In this document: positions 23,964 to 31,587 of the stretch, one piece after another
Layout of the letters: each line of letters begins with the position of its first letter
Position numbering within the stretch: position 1 is the first letter of the stretch
From: a candidate division WWE3 bacterium UBA1397
Lineage (GTDB): Bacteria; Patescibacteriota; WWE3; UBA101185; UBA10185
NCBI GenBank assembly: GCA_002305205.1
Contig: DBQJ01000009.1
Span: 31,818-64,940 of the forward strand
Direction of reading: 5' to 3'
DNA length: 33,123 bases
Notes under the pieces: model-generated
The model's database searches: none
What the model was told of the DNA's origin: nothing
What the model saw: only the letters and a program-made list of their open reading frames with translations
Program-made: the position numbers and the translations under genes

Positions 23964-24975
23964 TACTATTATCTGAATCGGGTGCACATTCTATGCATGT
24001 TGTTGCCTCGGGGTATGCTTTCAATCTTGCTTTATCTATAGGCGCTCCGCACCTTTCGCATATTCCATATTTCCCTATTTTAATTGATGCCAATGCCTTT
24101 CTAACCTGAATTCTTAAGCCTTTAACTATATTTTTATTTGCATCATTTACATTTTTTTGATAATCCTCCAATATTGCCTCATCCATAGATTCGGAATTAC
24201 CTGTAGCTCTGTCTGTCTGAAGATAAGGATCCTCATTTATCAGTAACTGCTGCGATTTCTTCAGGGATCTGTCTTTTTTAATCAGTTTGCCCTTAATTCT
24301 TTCTATAAATTCAGAAGGTAAATTTCTTTTATACACGCTAATATTTCTCCTGAGAATAATTGATACTGTACCTATTATAACTAAAATACCATATATTAGT
24401 AAATAGCCGTCTCTCTTAAGAACAAGAATTCCGCTAAATGCAAGGAAAAAACAGAATAATGAAAATATTGTGCCGGATGAAAATCTATATCCCCTAAATC
24501 TAAGAATTTCTAGATAAAAGACAAATATTAAACCTGATAAGGCAAGTGAATTAACATCTCCTAGTACCAATGTTCTTGCTACATAGAATAAAAAAATAAA
24601 TAGGGAAAATGCCATAGAGTAAATATCTAAAACCCTGTATTTTGACCATTTCCATCTCTTTGAGAAGTATAAAACAGGTATCAGAGAAGATAAAAAACAT
24701 AATAACGATACTGTTAATTCATAGTCTAAAGATAAGACGATGCTGTTAGGATGATATAGCTTTATGTTTCTGTATAAAAGTGAATAAAGATAAAAAGAAA
24801 CTGCTGATAGTGTTACTGAAGAAAATGCTAAATCCAATATACTGTCGCTGGAGAAACCATCTTTTCTTCCCTCATACCACACTACAAATACCCAATACAG
24901 TACACCCAGTACGGATGCTAAAAATAAGGTTGGTATTTTATAAAATCCGATTGTTATTTCTCCAGGAATAAGCAT
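23956..24975 (-). CDS. Lgt-like membrane domain fused to a DksA/TraR zinc-finger domain
   Basis: A 339-residue two-part protein. The first ~215 residues contain about seven hydrophobic helices whose order and loop spacing resemble prolipoprotein diacylglyceryl transferase (Lgt), for example the EGRKDGFSSDSILDLA loop. The catalytic Lgt motifs are not recognisable: the HGG, GRxGNF and RFxxE signatures are replaced. The last ~110 residues are a full DksA/TraR-type module: a helix pair with EDPYLQTDRA and MDEAILED near the tip, then a C4 zinc finger, YGICERCGAP to TTCIECA. In DksA this module binds RNA polymerase. The protein is probably a membrane-tethered DksA homologue. It lies 8 bases after efp and overlaps lspA by 8 bases. 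The zinc-finger half is secure; the Lgt relation rests on pattern alignment. Confidence 0.7.
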   Translation of the reverse strand: MLIPGEITIGFYKIPTLFLASVLGVLYWVFVVWYEGRKDGFSSDSILDLAFSSVTLSAVSFYLYSLLYRNIKLYHPNSIVLSLDYELTVSLLCFLSSLIPVLYFSKRWKWSKYRVLDIYSMAFSLFIFLFYVARTLVLGDVNSLALSGLIFVFYLEILRFRGYRFSSGTIFSLFCFFLAFSGILVLKRDGYLLIYGILVIIGTVSIILRRNISVYKRNLPSEFIERIKGKLIKKDRSLKKSQQLLINEDPYLQTDRATGNSESMDEAILEDYQKNVNDANKNIVKGLRIQVRKALASIKIGKYGICERCGAPIDKARLKAYPEATTCIECAPDSDNSNE

Positions 24976-24983
24976 TAAAGTAT

Positions 24984-25535
24984 TTAGGCCTTTGAAATAT
25001 AACTACCGTCTCTAGTATCAATTTTAACTTTATCCCCAATCTTAATAAATGTAGGTACTTTTACTACAGCCCCGGTATTTATTGTTGCATCTTTGAATGT
25101 ATTTGTTACGGTATTTCCCTTATATCCCGGCTCCGTATATGTTATCTCAAACACCATTGTAATTGGCAGATCAATAGATATCGGAGAACCTTCAAAATAT
25201 TGGACTTGAACATTTTGGCCCTCCTGCAAGAACTTTGCACTGTCCCCCAGTAATTGGTCTGATATATTAAACTGTTCAAAAGAATCAGGATCCATAAATA
25301 TATAATTATTATCTTTATATAGATATTGGGCGTTCTTTCTAAACACATCGGCATCTTCAAATTTCTCAGTAGAAACACATCCTTTATCCATAACCTGCCC
25401 CGTAATTATATTTCTTATTCTTAATTTAACATTAGCACTTCCCCTTCCCACCTTTATGTGTTCATATTTAATTACCAGGTAGGGAAAGCCGTTCATTTTG
25501 AATACTGTTCCTGTTTTTAATTCTGTAGCAAGCAT
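24984..25535 (-). CDS. efp: Translation elongation factor P
   Basis: A 183-residue protein of normal length with the three beta-barrel domains of EF-P (KOW-like, then two OB folds). The C-terminal signature GDKVKIDTRDGSYISKA is intact. The loop that reaches the peptidyl-transferase centre reads IKVGRGS, with Arg31 at the tip where E. coli has the modified Lys34; arginine here occurs in EF-Ps modified by rhamnose. The protein relieves ribosome stalling at polyproline. It is the first gene of the efp-lgt/dksA-lspA string and has a textbook extended -10 box (TGATATAAT) 7 bases before the ATG, with no SD. Confidence 0.95.
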   Translation of the reverse strand: MLATELKTGTVFKMNGFPYLVIKYEHIKVGRGSANVKLRIRNIITGQVMDKGCVSTEKFEDADVFRKNAQYLYKDNNYIFMDPDSFEQFNISDQLLGDSAKFLQEGQNVQVQYFEGSPISIDLPITMVFEITYTEPGYKGNTVTNTFKDATINTGAVVKVPTFIKIGDKVKIDTRDGSYISKA

Positions 25536-25542
25536 AGTGGTG

Positions 25543-25551
25543 ATTATATCA
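25543..25551 (-). promoter_or_regulatory. Extended -10 promoter of efp
   Basis: The minus strand reads TGATATAAT, a perfect extended -10 box, then 7 bases, then the efp ATG. The mRNA should begin at the A of the start codon or within a base of it. Confidence 0.65.
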
Positions 25552-25580
25552 CTATAATTTAATAATATACGTTAATTTAA

Positions 25581-25667
25581 TGGTGCCGTGGGTGGGAGTC
25601 GAACCCACACGGGATTAAATCCCAGTGGTTTTTGAGACCACCGCGTATACCATTCCGCCACCACGGC
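25581..25667 (-). tRNA. tRNA-Leu (anticodon CAA)
   Basis: An 87-base class II tRNA on the minus strand. The acceptor stem GCCGTGG (25667-25661) pairs with CCACGGC (25591-25585). The anticodon loop CTCAAAA is closed by GTGGT/ACCAC and gives anticodon CAA at 25634-25632, reading UUG. A long variable arm (GGGATTTAATCCC) is the leucine-type feature. The T arm holds GTTCGACTC. The 3' CCA is encoded (25583-25581), with A as discriminator. It lies 60 bases after dnaB and may be cut from that transcript. Confidence 0.95.
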
Positions 25668-25727
25668 TTCTTTATATCTTTTACCCGTAGATAGAAGATA
25701 TCTTAGCATATTATATACTTTAGAAAA

Positions 25728-27074
25728 TCAGGGATTAAAACCTCTTGTAGTATCCACTTCATAAAATTTTGTGAATTCAGTTTTAAAGAATAAATCAATA
25801 TCTCCTGTAGGACCGTTTCTGTGTTTAGCAATATTTAATTTTGCACTTTGTCTGTCATCATCATTAGGCCTCCATAAAAACATAACAACATCTGCATCCT
25901 GTTCTATTGATCCTGAATCTCTCAAATCTGAAAGCTGAGGTTTCTTATCCCCTCCCCTCTGTTCAACCGCCCTGGACAACTGAGAAACTGCCAGTACGGG
26001 TACTTTAAGCTCTCTGGCTAAATTTTTTAAAGATTGGGATATTTTTGATACTTCCTGTACCCTGCTTTCTGCCTCAGGTGCTCTTATCAGCTGAAGATAA
26101 TCTACAATAATCAAATCAATCTTATTTTCCAGCATTAATCTTCGGGCTTTAGTTCTCATTTCTAAAACACTGATACCGGGTGTATCATCAATAAATATTG
26201 TTGCTTCGGCCAATTCCCCTGCTGCCTCTCCGTATTTTTCAAAATCCTCTTCTTCAAGGTTGCCTGTTGATATCTTCCATCCGTCAATACCTGCTTGTGC
26301 AGATATCATTCTATCCACTAACATTTCTCTTCCCATCTCTAATGAAAATATGGCTATTCCCTTTTTCTTTTCAACTGCAGCAAATTGTGCAAAATTTAAG
26401 GCTAAAGATGTTTTTCCAACTGATGGACGTGCAGCTAATATAATTAGATTTTCTTTCTGAAGTCCCGACAGCATACGATCCAATGTTTTTAAACCCGTTG
26501 GTACTCCCCTTAAAGATCCTCTATTTTTACTTAGTTCATCCAAACGCTCAAATGTAATTTCTAAAGTATCTTTTACGGGTATAAAATCCTGATAGACAAT
26601 ATTTTGAGATACTGAGTATAACAATTGCTCGGATTTGTCTAATAAGTCCTCAATATCACCCTCATCTAGTGCGATTTTTCCTATCTCAGATGATGCGGAT
26701 ATCAGTGTTCTTCGTGTTGAAGAGTCTCTTATCAGCCTGGCATATGCTTCAATGTTAGATGCTGTAGGAACTGAGTTTACCAACTCTGTAAGGTATGAAA
26801 CACCCCCAATATTTTCCAATTCCCCCATCTTTTTTAGTTCGGCAGGAACAGTTATTAAATCAGCAGGTTCTCTTTTCTCAAAAAGATTCATTATTGCCTG
26901 GAATATACTTTCATGAGCCTGTCTATAAAAATGGCGCGGTCTGAGAAACTCAACTACCTTTACTATAGAATCCTTATCTATAAGTAAAGACCCTAAAACT
27001 GACTTTTCCGCCTCTAAGTCATGAGGAGGTACATAAGCATTAATATTCATTTCAGATTTTCTTTGTCTGGGCAT
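25728..27074 (-). CDS. dnaB: Replicative DNA helicase DnaB
   Basis: A 448-residue hexameric helicase of normal length. The N-terminal DnaB_N domain spans about 12-115 (PPHDLEAEKSVLGSLL and RHFYRQAHESIF), followed by a linker helix. The RecA-like core carries Walker A ARPSVGKTS (about 215-223), the LIIVDYLQLI Walker B, and the DLRDSGSIEQDADVV and HRNGPTG motifs. No intein or insertion is visible. Its start lies 5 bases after the metallo-hydrolase stop. With the clamp-loader and gyrase genes it makes this window rich in replication functions. Confidence 0.96.
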   Translation of the reverse strand: MPRQRKSEMNINAYVPPHDLEAEKSVLGSLLIDKDSIVKVVEFLRPRHFYRQAHESIFQAIMNLFEKREPADLITVPAELKKMGELENIGGVSYLTELVNSVPTASNIEAYARLIRDSSTRRTLISASSEIGKIALDEGDIEDLLDKSEQLLYSVSQNIVYQDFIPVKDTLEITFERLDELSKNRGSLRGVPTGLKTLDRMLSGLQKENLIILAARPSVGKTSLALNFAQFAAVEKKKGIAIFSLEMGREMLVDRMISAQAGIDGWKISTGNLEEEDFEKYGEAAGELAEATIFIDDTPGISVLEMRTKARRLMLENKIDLIIVDYLQLIRAPEAESRVQEVSKISQSLKNLARELKVPVLAVSQLSRAVEQRGGDKKPQLSDLRDSGSIEQDADVVMFLWRPNDDDRQSAKLNIAKHRNGPTGDIDLFFKTEFTKFYEVDTTRGFNP

Positions 27075-27079
27075 TTATT

Positions 27080-27730
27080 TTAGTGGGCAGGGTTTAGTAT
27101 AACAACTTGAGTATCATCCGGTACATCGGATTTACCCGATATTTTTAGTTTATCGTCTTTTTTTATATTATCCTCTACTCCCATCTCATCCAGAAATTTA
27201 TCCACACCATCAATATCTTTGATACCGGCTAAATCATTAGTTTTATAATGCATTGGTATAACATATCCCGGTTCAATTTCAGAAATTACCTCAGCGGCTG
27301 TTTCTGCATCTATAGTGTATTTCCCTCCTACAGGAACCATCAATACATCCACATCTGATATCTTTTCAAGTGTTTCTTTTGATAAACTATGGCCTAAATC
27401 TCCTAGATGAAGAAGTGTTAGTCCATCAATATCTATAAGAAATACTGTCATTTGGCCTCTCTCTTTTCCGTCTTTATCATCATGATATACAGGAATACCG
27501 TAGATAAACACTCCCTCAGTTTCGTATTCTCCAGGGGTATCAACCAAAAGTTTATATCCCGATACACCTTCAATATAATGATGATCAAAATGATTATGTG
27601 TAGAAAGAAGAATGTCACACTCTAACTTTGGAAGTTTATATCCTATCTTGGGATCATAAGGATCGATGACTAAAGTTACATCTTTTCCTTTTATCTTAAA
27701 ACATGAATGTCCTATGTATGTTATCTCCAT
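27080..27730 (-). CDS. Metallo-beta-lactamase-fold hydrolase (UlaG/UPF0173-like)
   Basis: A 216-residue protein. After MEITYIGHSCFKIKG, it carries the metal-binding motif STHNHFDHH (THxHxDH), HLGDLGH and the C-terminal PMHYKT, all typical of the COG2220-type Zn-dependent hydrolases. No signal peptide is visible, so a cytoplasmic enzyme is likely; the substrate is unknown. The ATG at 27730 was chosen because an extended -10 box lies 7 bases before it and the conserved MEITYIGHS begins there; a TTG 10 codons upstream lies ahead of this promoter. It is followed directly by dnaB (5 bases) and is divergent from hisS. Confidence 0.85.
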   Translation of the reverse strand: MEITYIGHSCFKIKGKDVTLVIDPYDPKIGYKLPKLECDILLSTHNHFDHHYIEGVSGYKLLVDTPGEYETEGVFIYGIPVYHDDKDGKERGQMTVFLIDIDGLTLLHLGDLGHSLSKETLEKISDVDVLMVPVGGKYTIDAETAAEVISEIEPGYVIPMHYKTNDLAGIKDIDGVDKFLDEMGVEDNIKKDDKLKISGKSDVPDDTQVVILNPAH

Positions 27731-27737
27731 GTTCTGT

Positions 27738-27746
27738 ATGTTAACA
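27738..27746 (-). promoter_or_regulatory. Extended -10 promoter of the hydrolase-dnaB unit
   Basis: The minus strand reads TGTTAACAT (TGn plus TAACAT), then 7 bases, then ATG 27730. The hexamer is a weaker match, but its spacing is identical to efp, yebC and hisS. Confidence 0.4.
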
Positions 27747-27799
27747 AAAAGATATATCAATTAGAAGAGATAATATTCATAGACCTTAAGCATCTCCTT

Positions 27800-27808
27800 T
27801 GATATGAT
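27800..27808 (+). promoter_or_regulatory. Extended -10 promoter of hisS
   Basis: TGATATGAT at 27800-27808 is an extended -10 box followed by 7 bases and ATG 27816. The in-frame ATG at 27804 lies inside the box itself and would not be transcribed from it. Confidence 0.6.
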
Positions 27809-27815
27809 CATAACT

Positions 27816-29129
27816 ATGGATAATACATCACTTCCTACGCAACCTTATAAAGGAGCCAGGGATTTCTATCCCGAAGATATGAGGATCAGAAACTATATAT
27901 TTCTGAAATGGAAAGAAGTATGCAAAAGATTCGGATATGAAGAATACGATGGTCCTTTTATCGAACCTTTTGAAATATATGCGGCTAAATCAGGGGAGGA
28001 ACTTGTTAATGAGCAAATATATTCCTTCATAGACAGAGGGGATAGAAAAGTGGCAATAAGACCGGAAATGACCCCAACTATAGCTAGAATGGTATCCCAA
28101 AGATACAGTGAACTGAATTATCCTATAAGATGGTTCTCAATACCTAATCTATGGCGTTATGAAAAACCTCAGAAAGGCAGACTTAGAGAACATTTTCAGT
28201 TAAACGTAGATATATTCGGTATAGACGGTGTGGAAGCAGATATTGAGATAATTCAGATTATTGTCAATCTTCTTAAAGAATTCGGAGCAGACAAGAACAT
28301 GTTTGAAATTAGGATGGGAAACAGAATACTCCTGGAAGATGTATTAAAGGATGCAAATATACCCTCTTCGAAGTTTAAAGATATAATGAAGGCAATAGAT
28401 AAACTAAAAAAGATATCTGTAGATGATTTTAAATATATTCTGAAAGAAAAAGCAGATCTCAAACCTAAAGAAATAGATTCTATCCTCAGTTTTCTTCAAT
28501 CATCCAATGAATATATTTTAAAAATGAAGGAAAAATCCCCGGGAGCAGAAGAAATTCTGAAAACGATGAAATTACTTAGATTGTCCGGTATAGAAAGTTA
28601 TGTTAAATACGATCCCTCTGTAGTTCGTGGATTGGATTACTACACCGGTAACGTATTTGAGTTATTCGATTTATCACCTAACAACTCAAGAGCTATGGCC
28701 GGAGGAGGAAGATACAATAACCTTGTTGAAGGATTTATCGGAAAAAGAATAAGCGGAGTTGGCTTTGGTATGGGAGACGTAACATTTAGAAATTTTCTTG
28801 AAAACTGGCATCTTCTTCCTCAAATTCCTCAGACAACTGAATTTCTCATTACCGTATGGCCTAAAGAAGATGGTACAAAATCAGACAAATATTTTAACGC
28901 ATCTTTAGAAACGGCTGATATTCTTAGAAAAAAAGGTAGAAATGTCATCCTATGGCTTGATGCAAATACAAAGATTGAAAAACAGCTTAAATTTGCTGAT
29001 AAAAAGAACATTCCGTATGCAGTAATTATCGGAGATGATGAGATCAATAATAAAAAAATTACACTTAAAGACATGAAAGAAATGAAACAGAAAAATCTCA
29101 GTATAAGTGAATTTATTAACATTATTTAG
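27816..29129 (+). CDS. hisS: Histidyl-tRNA synthetase
   Basis: A 437-residue class II aminoacyl-tRNA synthetase that charges tRNA-His. Motif 1 region YKGARDFYPEDM, motif 2 RYEKPQKGRLREHFQLNVD, the histidine-A motif VRGLDYYTGNVFE and motif 3 GGGRYNNL are all present, followed by a C-terminal anticodon-binding domain (from about residue 340, FLITVWPKED). The start at 27816 is chosen over 27804 because the -10 box overlaps the earlier ATG; the four residues lost are not conserved in the family. No SD is visible, which fits a leaderless transcript. It is followed by the EamA transporter gene, 29 bases downstream. Confidence 0.95.
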   Translation: MDNTSLPTQPYKGARDFYPEDMRIRNYIFLKWKEVCKRFGYEEYDGPFIEPFEIYAAKSGEELVNEQIYSFIDRGDRKVAIRPEMTPTIARMVSQRYSELNYPIRWFSIPNLWRYEKPQKGRLREHFQLNVDIFGIDGVEADIEIIQIIVNLLKEFGADKNMFEIRMGNRILLEDVLKDANIPSSKFKDIMKAIDKLKKISVDDFKYILKEKADLKPKEIDSILSFLQSSNEYILKMKEKSPGAEEILKTMKLLRLSGIESYVKYDPSVVRGLDYYTGNVFELFDLSPNNSRAMAGGGRYNNLVEGFIGKRISGVGFGMGDVTFRNFLENWHLLPQIPQTTEFLITVWPKEDGTKSDKYFNASLETADILRKKGRNVILWLDANTKIEKQLKFADKKNIPYAVIIGDDEINNKKITLKDMKEMKQKNLSISEFINII

Positions 29130-29158
29130 TTCCCATGTAGCAATATTACTTACTGCCG

Positions 29159-30175
29159 ATGAAAAGAAAAAAGCTACTTCAGAACAATCTTGCCGCACCA
29201 GCTGCTTTTCTCTTTGTAAATCTCATCTGGGGAGCGGCAAATCCCATTATTAAATACACCCTAGAATACATACCTCCTTTCACTTTCTTATTCCTAAGAT
29301 TACTAATAGTCTGTATTATACTTCTACCCTACGTATCTGCGCTTCTTCTTAAAAATAATATAAATAAAAAAGACTATCCTAATTTTATTCTGCTGGGGTT
29401 GTTATCCCAAAGCTCTATAGCAATAATATTTTTAGCACTTAAATACACTACTTCAATGGACGCAACAATCATCAGTATTATCGGAGGGGCAATGATTATC
29501 TATCTGGGACACAAATTGTATGGGGAGAAAATGAATAACTTTATTAAATACGGGGTATTTATAACCATAGCAGGAACATTGCTTACTGTTTTTGAACCTT
29601 TGGTCGGCAATAACCACAATAGTATCCCTACACATTACAGAGTAGCGGGAAATGCATTAGCAGTGATATATAACTTAACCTGGGTGGTATATGTGATCTG
29701 GTCCAAAATGAACTCTAATCCGGAAAAATTTAAAGGGGGTGTTAAGGTTATCCTCACCAAGTTTAAAATAAAACCGATGACTAAAAATTACCCTCCCTCT
29801 CTTATAGCTGTACTGAGCATGTATGTGGGATTATTTACAACCATACCCCTGGCTGTATTGGAAAACCTTGGTATCTTTGAAGCTAATACTTTTCTGATGA
29901 ACCAAATAGATATTCATGGAATACTTGGTTTACTGTATATGTCTCTATTCTCATCAATAGTAGCTTTTATACTATATCAATGGGCTTTAGATAAAGGAAG
30001 GGTATCGGAATCAGCGATATTTGGTTATTTAGGACCTGTTTTTTCATTTCCCATAGCCCATCTTCTACTGGGAGAGGTGCCGACTACATCTCTGATTATT
30101 AGTGCGGTTATAGTCGTTATTGGTGTAATTATTGCTGAAACGGGACAGCAGATAGTAAGCCGAAAACATACGTAG
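29159..30175 (+). CDS. EamA/DMT-family membrane transporter
   Basis: A 338-residue protein with about ten membrane helices arranged as two EamA repeats. The first starts AAFLFVNLIWGAANPIIKY and includes ALKYTTSMDATIISIIGG; the second ends with IVAFILYQWALDKG, FGYLGPVFSFPIAHLLLGE and ISAVIVVIGVIIAE. An unusually long cytoplasmic stretch (MNSNPEKFKGGVKVILTK, near residues 184-205) divides the repeats. The drug/metabolite transporter superfamily exports or imports small metabolites; the substrate cannot be predicted. It lies between hisS and rpmE. No SD; TATTAC nine bases before the ATG might be a -10 box. Confidence 0.88.
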   Translation: MKRKKLLQNNLAAPAAFLFVNLIWGAANPIIKYTLEYIPPFTFLFLRLLIVCIILLPYVSALLLKNNINKKDYPNFILLGLLSQSSIAIIFLALKYTTSMDATIISIIGGAMIIYLGHKLYGEKMNNFIKYGVFITIAGTLLTVFEPLVGNNHNSIPTHYRVAGNALAVIYNLTWVVYVIWSKMNSNPEKFKGGVKVILTKFKIKPMTKNYPPSLIAVLSMYVGLFTTIPLAVLENLGIFEANTFLMNQIDIHGILGLLYMSLFSSIVAFILYQWALDKGRVSESAIFGYLGPVFSFPIAHLLLGEVPTTSLIISAVIVVIGVIIAETGQQIVSRKHT

Positions 30176-30185
30176 TTTTATACTG

Positions 30186-30215
30186 TTGAATACATCTGCC
30201 ATTATCTGATATACT
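30186..30215 (+). promoter_or_regulatory. Promoter of rpmE-prfA
   Basis: TTGAAT (30186-30191) and TATACT (30210-30215) are separated by 18 bases, with TGa before the -10 making it an extended box. The rpmE ATG lies 10 bases after the -10, so a leader of about 4 bases is predicted. Confidence 0.6.
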
Positions 30216-30225
30216 CCTTGTCGCT

Positions 30226-30555
30226 ATGAAAAAGGATATACATCCAAAATTATATAAAGAGTGCGTTGTTACCTGTGCCTGCGGTAATACTTTTACTACC
30301 ATATCTGCCCTACCTTCTATATCGGTTGAAATATGCAGTGCATGCCACCCTTTTTATACAGGACAAAGAAGATTTGTAGATACGGAAAGAAGAATAGATA
30401 AATTTACCAAGAAAGCTAAAATTGCTGAAGAAAAGAAAAAATCTACTGAAGAACATAGAAAAAACAAGGAATCAAAGAAAGTTTCTTCAAAAACACCAAG
30501 AAAAGAACAGACAGTCAAAGAAATGCTTGATAAGATTAAATCGGAAGAAAATTAG
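30226..30555 (+). CDS. rpmE: Ribosomal protein L31, zinc form, with charged C-terminal extension
   Basis: A 109-residue protein whose first ~65 residues match bL31: MKKDIHPKLY, a CxC (Cys17, Cys19), a CxxC (Cys37, Cys40) and HPFYTGQRRFVDTERRIDKF. The cysteines are those of the zinc-binding form. Normal L31 is about 65-75 residues; here a Lys/Glu-rich tail of ~45 residues (KIAEEKKKSTEEH and onward, ending EMLDKIKSEEN) is added, probably flexible on the large-subunit surface. It heads a small unit with prfA, 15 bases downstream. Confidence 0.95.
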   Translation: MKKDIHPKLYKECVVTCACGNTFTTISALPSISVEICSACHPFYTGQRRFVDTERRIDKFTKKAKIAEEKKKSTEEHRKNKESKKVSSKTPRKEQTVKEMLDKIKSEEN

Positions 30556-30570
30556 ATAATAATCCCTTCT

Positions 30571-31587
30571 ATGACTATAGATAATAAATACTTACTGGAA
30601 GAGATATCCCGTATTGATAGAAGCATTGAAGACAATGTATTAGCGTTAGGAAAAGAATCAGACAAGGAGATTACAAAATTAATCAGTGAGGAAATTGATA
30701 ATCTCCAAAAACAAAAAACTCAGCTCATGGAAACTTTAAATTCTATGGATAATGACAAATACCCTGTGATAGATAATTCTTCGGGAAGTAATAAAAATCC
30801 GGATAATAATATTGACCCCAATACTGCCAATCTTGAAATTAGAGCGGGTACAGGAGGGGATGAAGCTGGACTTTTTGCTTCCGATCTTTACAGAATGTAT
30901 TACAGATTCGGTGAGAAGAATAATTGGAAATTCATTGAAATTTTTAGATCTGAAAATTCCGCAGGTGGGTTAAAAACCATATCAGCGGAAATAAAGGGTA
31001 ATAATGTGTTCAATATGCTCAAATATGAATCAGGTGTGCACCGCGTGCAGAGGGTTCCTGCCACAGAATCGGGGGGCAGAATACATACTTCAACAGCTAC
31101 GGTAGCTGTTTTACCAAGATTAAAAAAAATAAATCTGGAAATAAAACAATCTGATTTACAATGGGATTTCTTCCGTTCAGGAGGAAAGGGAGGACAAAAT
31201 GTTAATAAGGTATCTACTGCAGTCAGATTAACACATATTCCTACGGGAGTGGTTGTAGAATGCCAGGAGGAGAGATTTCAGGGTAAGAATAGAGAAAAAG
31301 CCCTAGAGATATTAAATTCCCGTCTTTATACCATGATGCAGGAACAGGAAGTCAAAAATATCAGTGAATTAAGATCCACACAGGTAGGAAGCGGTGAAAG
31401 AAACGAAAAGATAAGAACATATAATTTTCCTCAAAGCCGTGTCACAGACCACAGAATTAACAAATCCTGGCATGGTATTAATATGATTATGGAGGGAGAT
31501 ATAGGTAAAATACTTAACGAATGCAATTCCGGTATAAAGGAAAATAATTCAGTTATTGAGAATTCTGGGGGGATTCCCCAAGAGTAA
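30571..31587 (+). CDS. prfA: Peptide chain release factor 1
   Basis: A 338-residue class I release factor. The tripeptide anticodon PAT (163-165, in VQRVPATESGGRIHTS) identifies RF1, which reads UAA and UAG, rather than RF2. The GGQ that triggers peptide release is at 207-209 (RSGGKGGQNVNKV). It is somewhat shorter than typical RF1 (about 355-360), mainly in the N-terminal helical domain. TGA is used as a stop in this window, so an RF2 gene should exist elsewhere. It is co-transcribed with rpmE. Its 3' end overlaps the 3' end of the convergent htrA gene by 35 bases. Confidence 0.96.
   Translation: MTIDNKYLLEEISRIDRSIEDNVLALGKESDKEITKLISEEIDNLQKQKTQLMETLNSMDNDKYPVIDNSSGSNKNPDNNIDPNTANLEIRAGTGGDEAGLFASDLYRMYYRFGEKNNWKFIEIFRSENSAGGLKTISAEIKGNNVFNMLKYESGVHRVQRVPATESGGRIHTSTATVAVLPRLKKINLEIKQSDLQWDFFRSGGKGGQNVNKVSTAVRLTHIPTGVVVECQEERFQGKNREKALEILNSRLYTMMQEQEVKNISELRSTQVGSGERNEKIRTYNFPQSRVTDHRINKSWHGINMIMEGDIGKILNECNSGIKENNSVIENSGGIPQE

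Noticed and set aside
27198..27206. Second exact DnaA box TTATCCACA
   Set aside because: It is inside the metallo-hydrolase coding sequence as ordinary codons and has no companion boxes.
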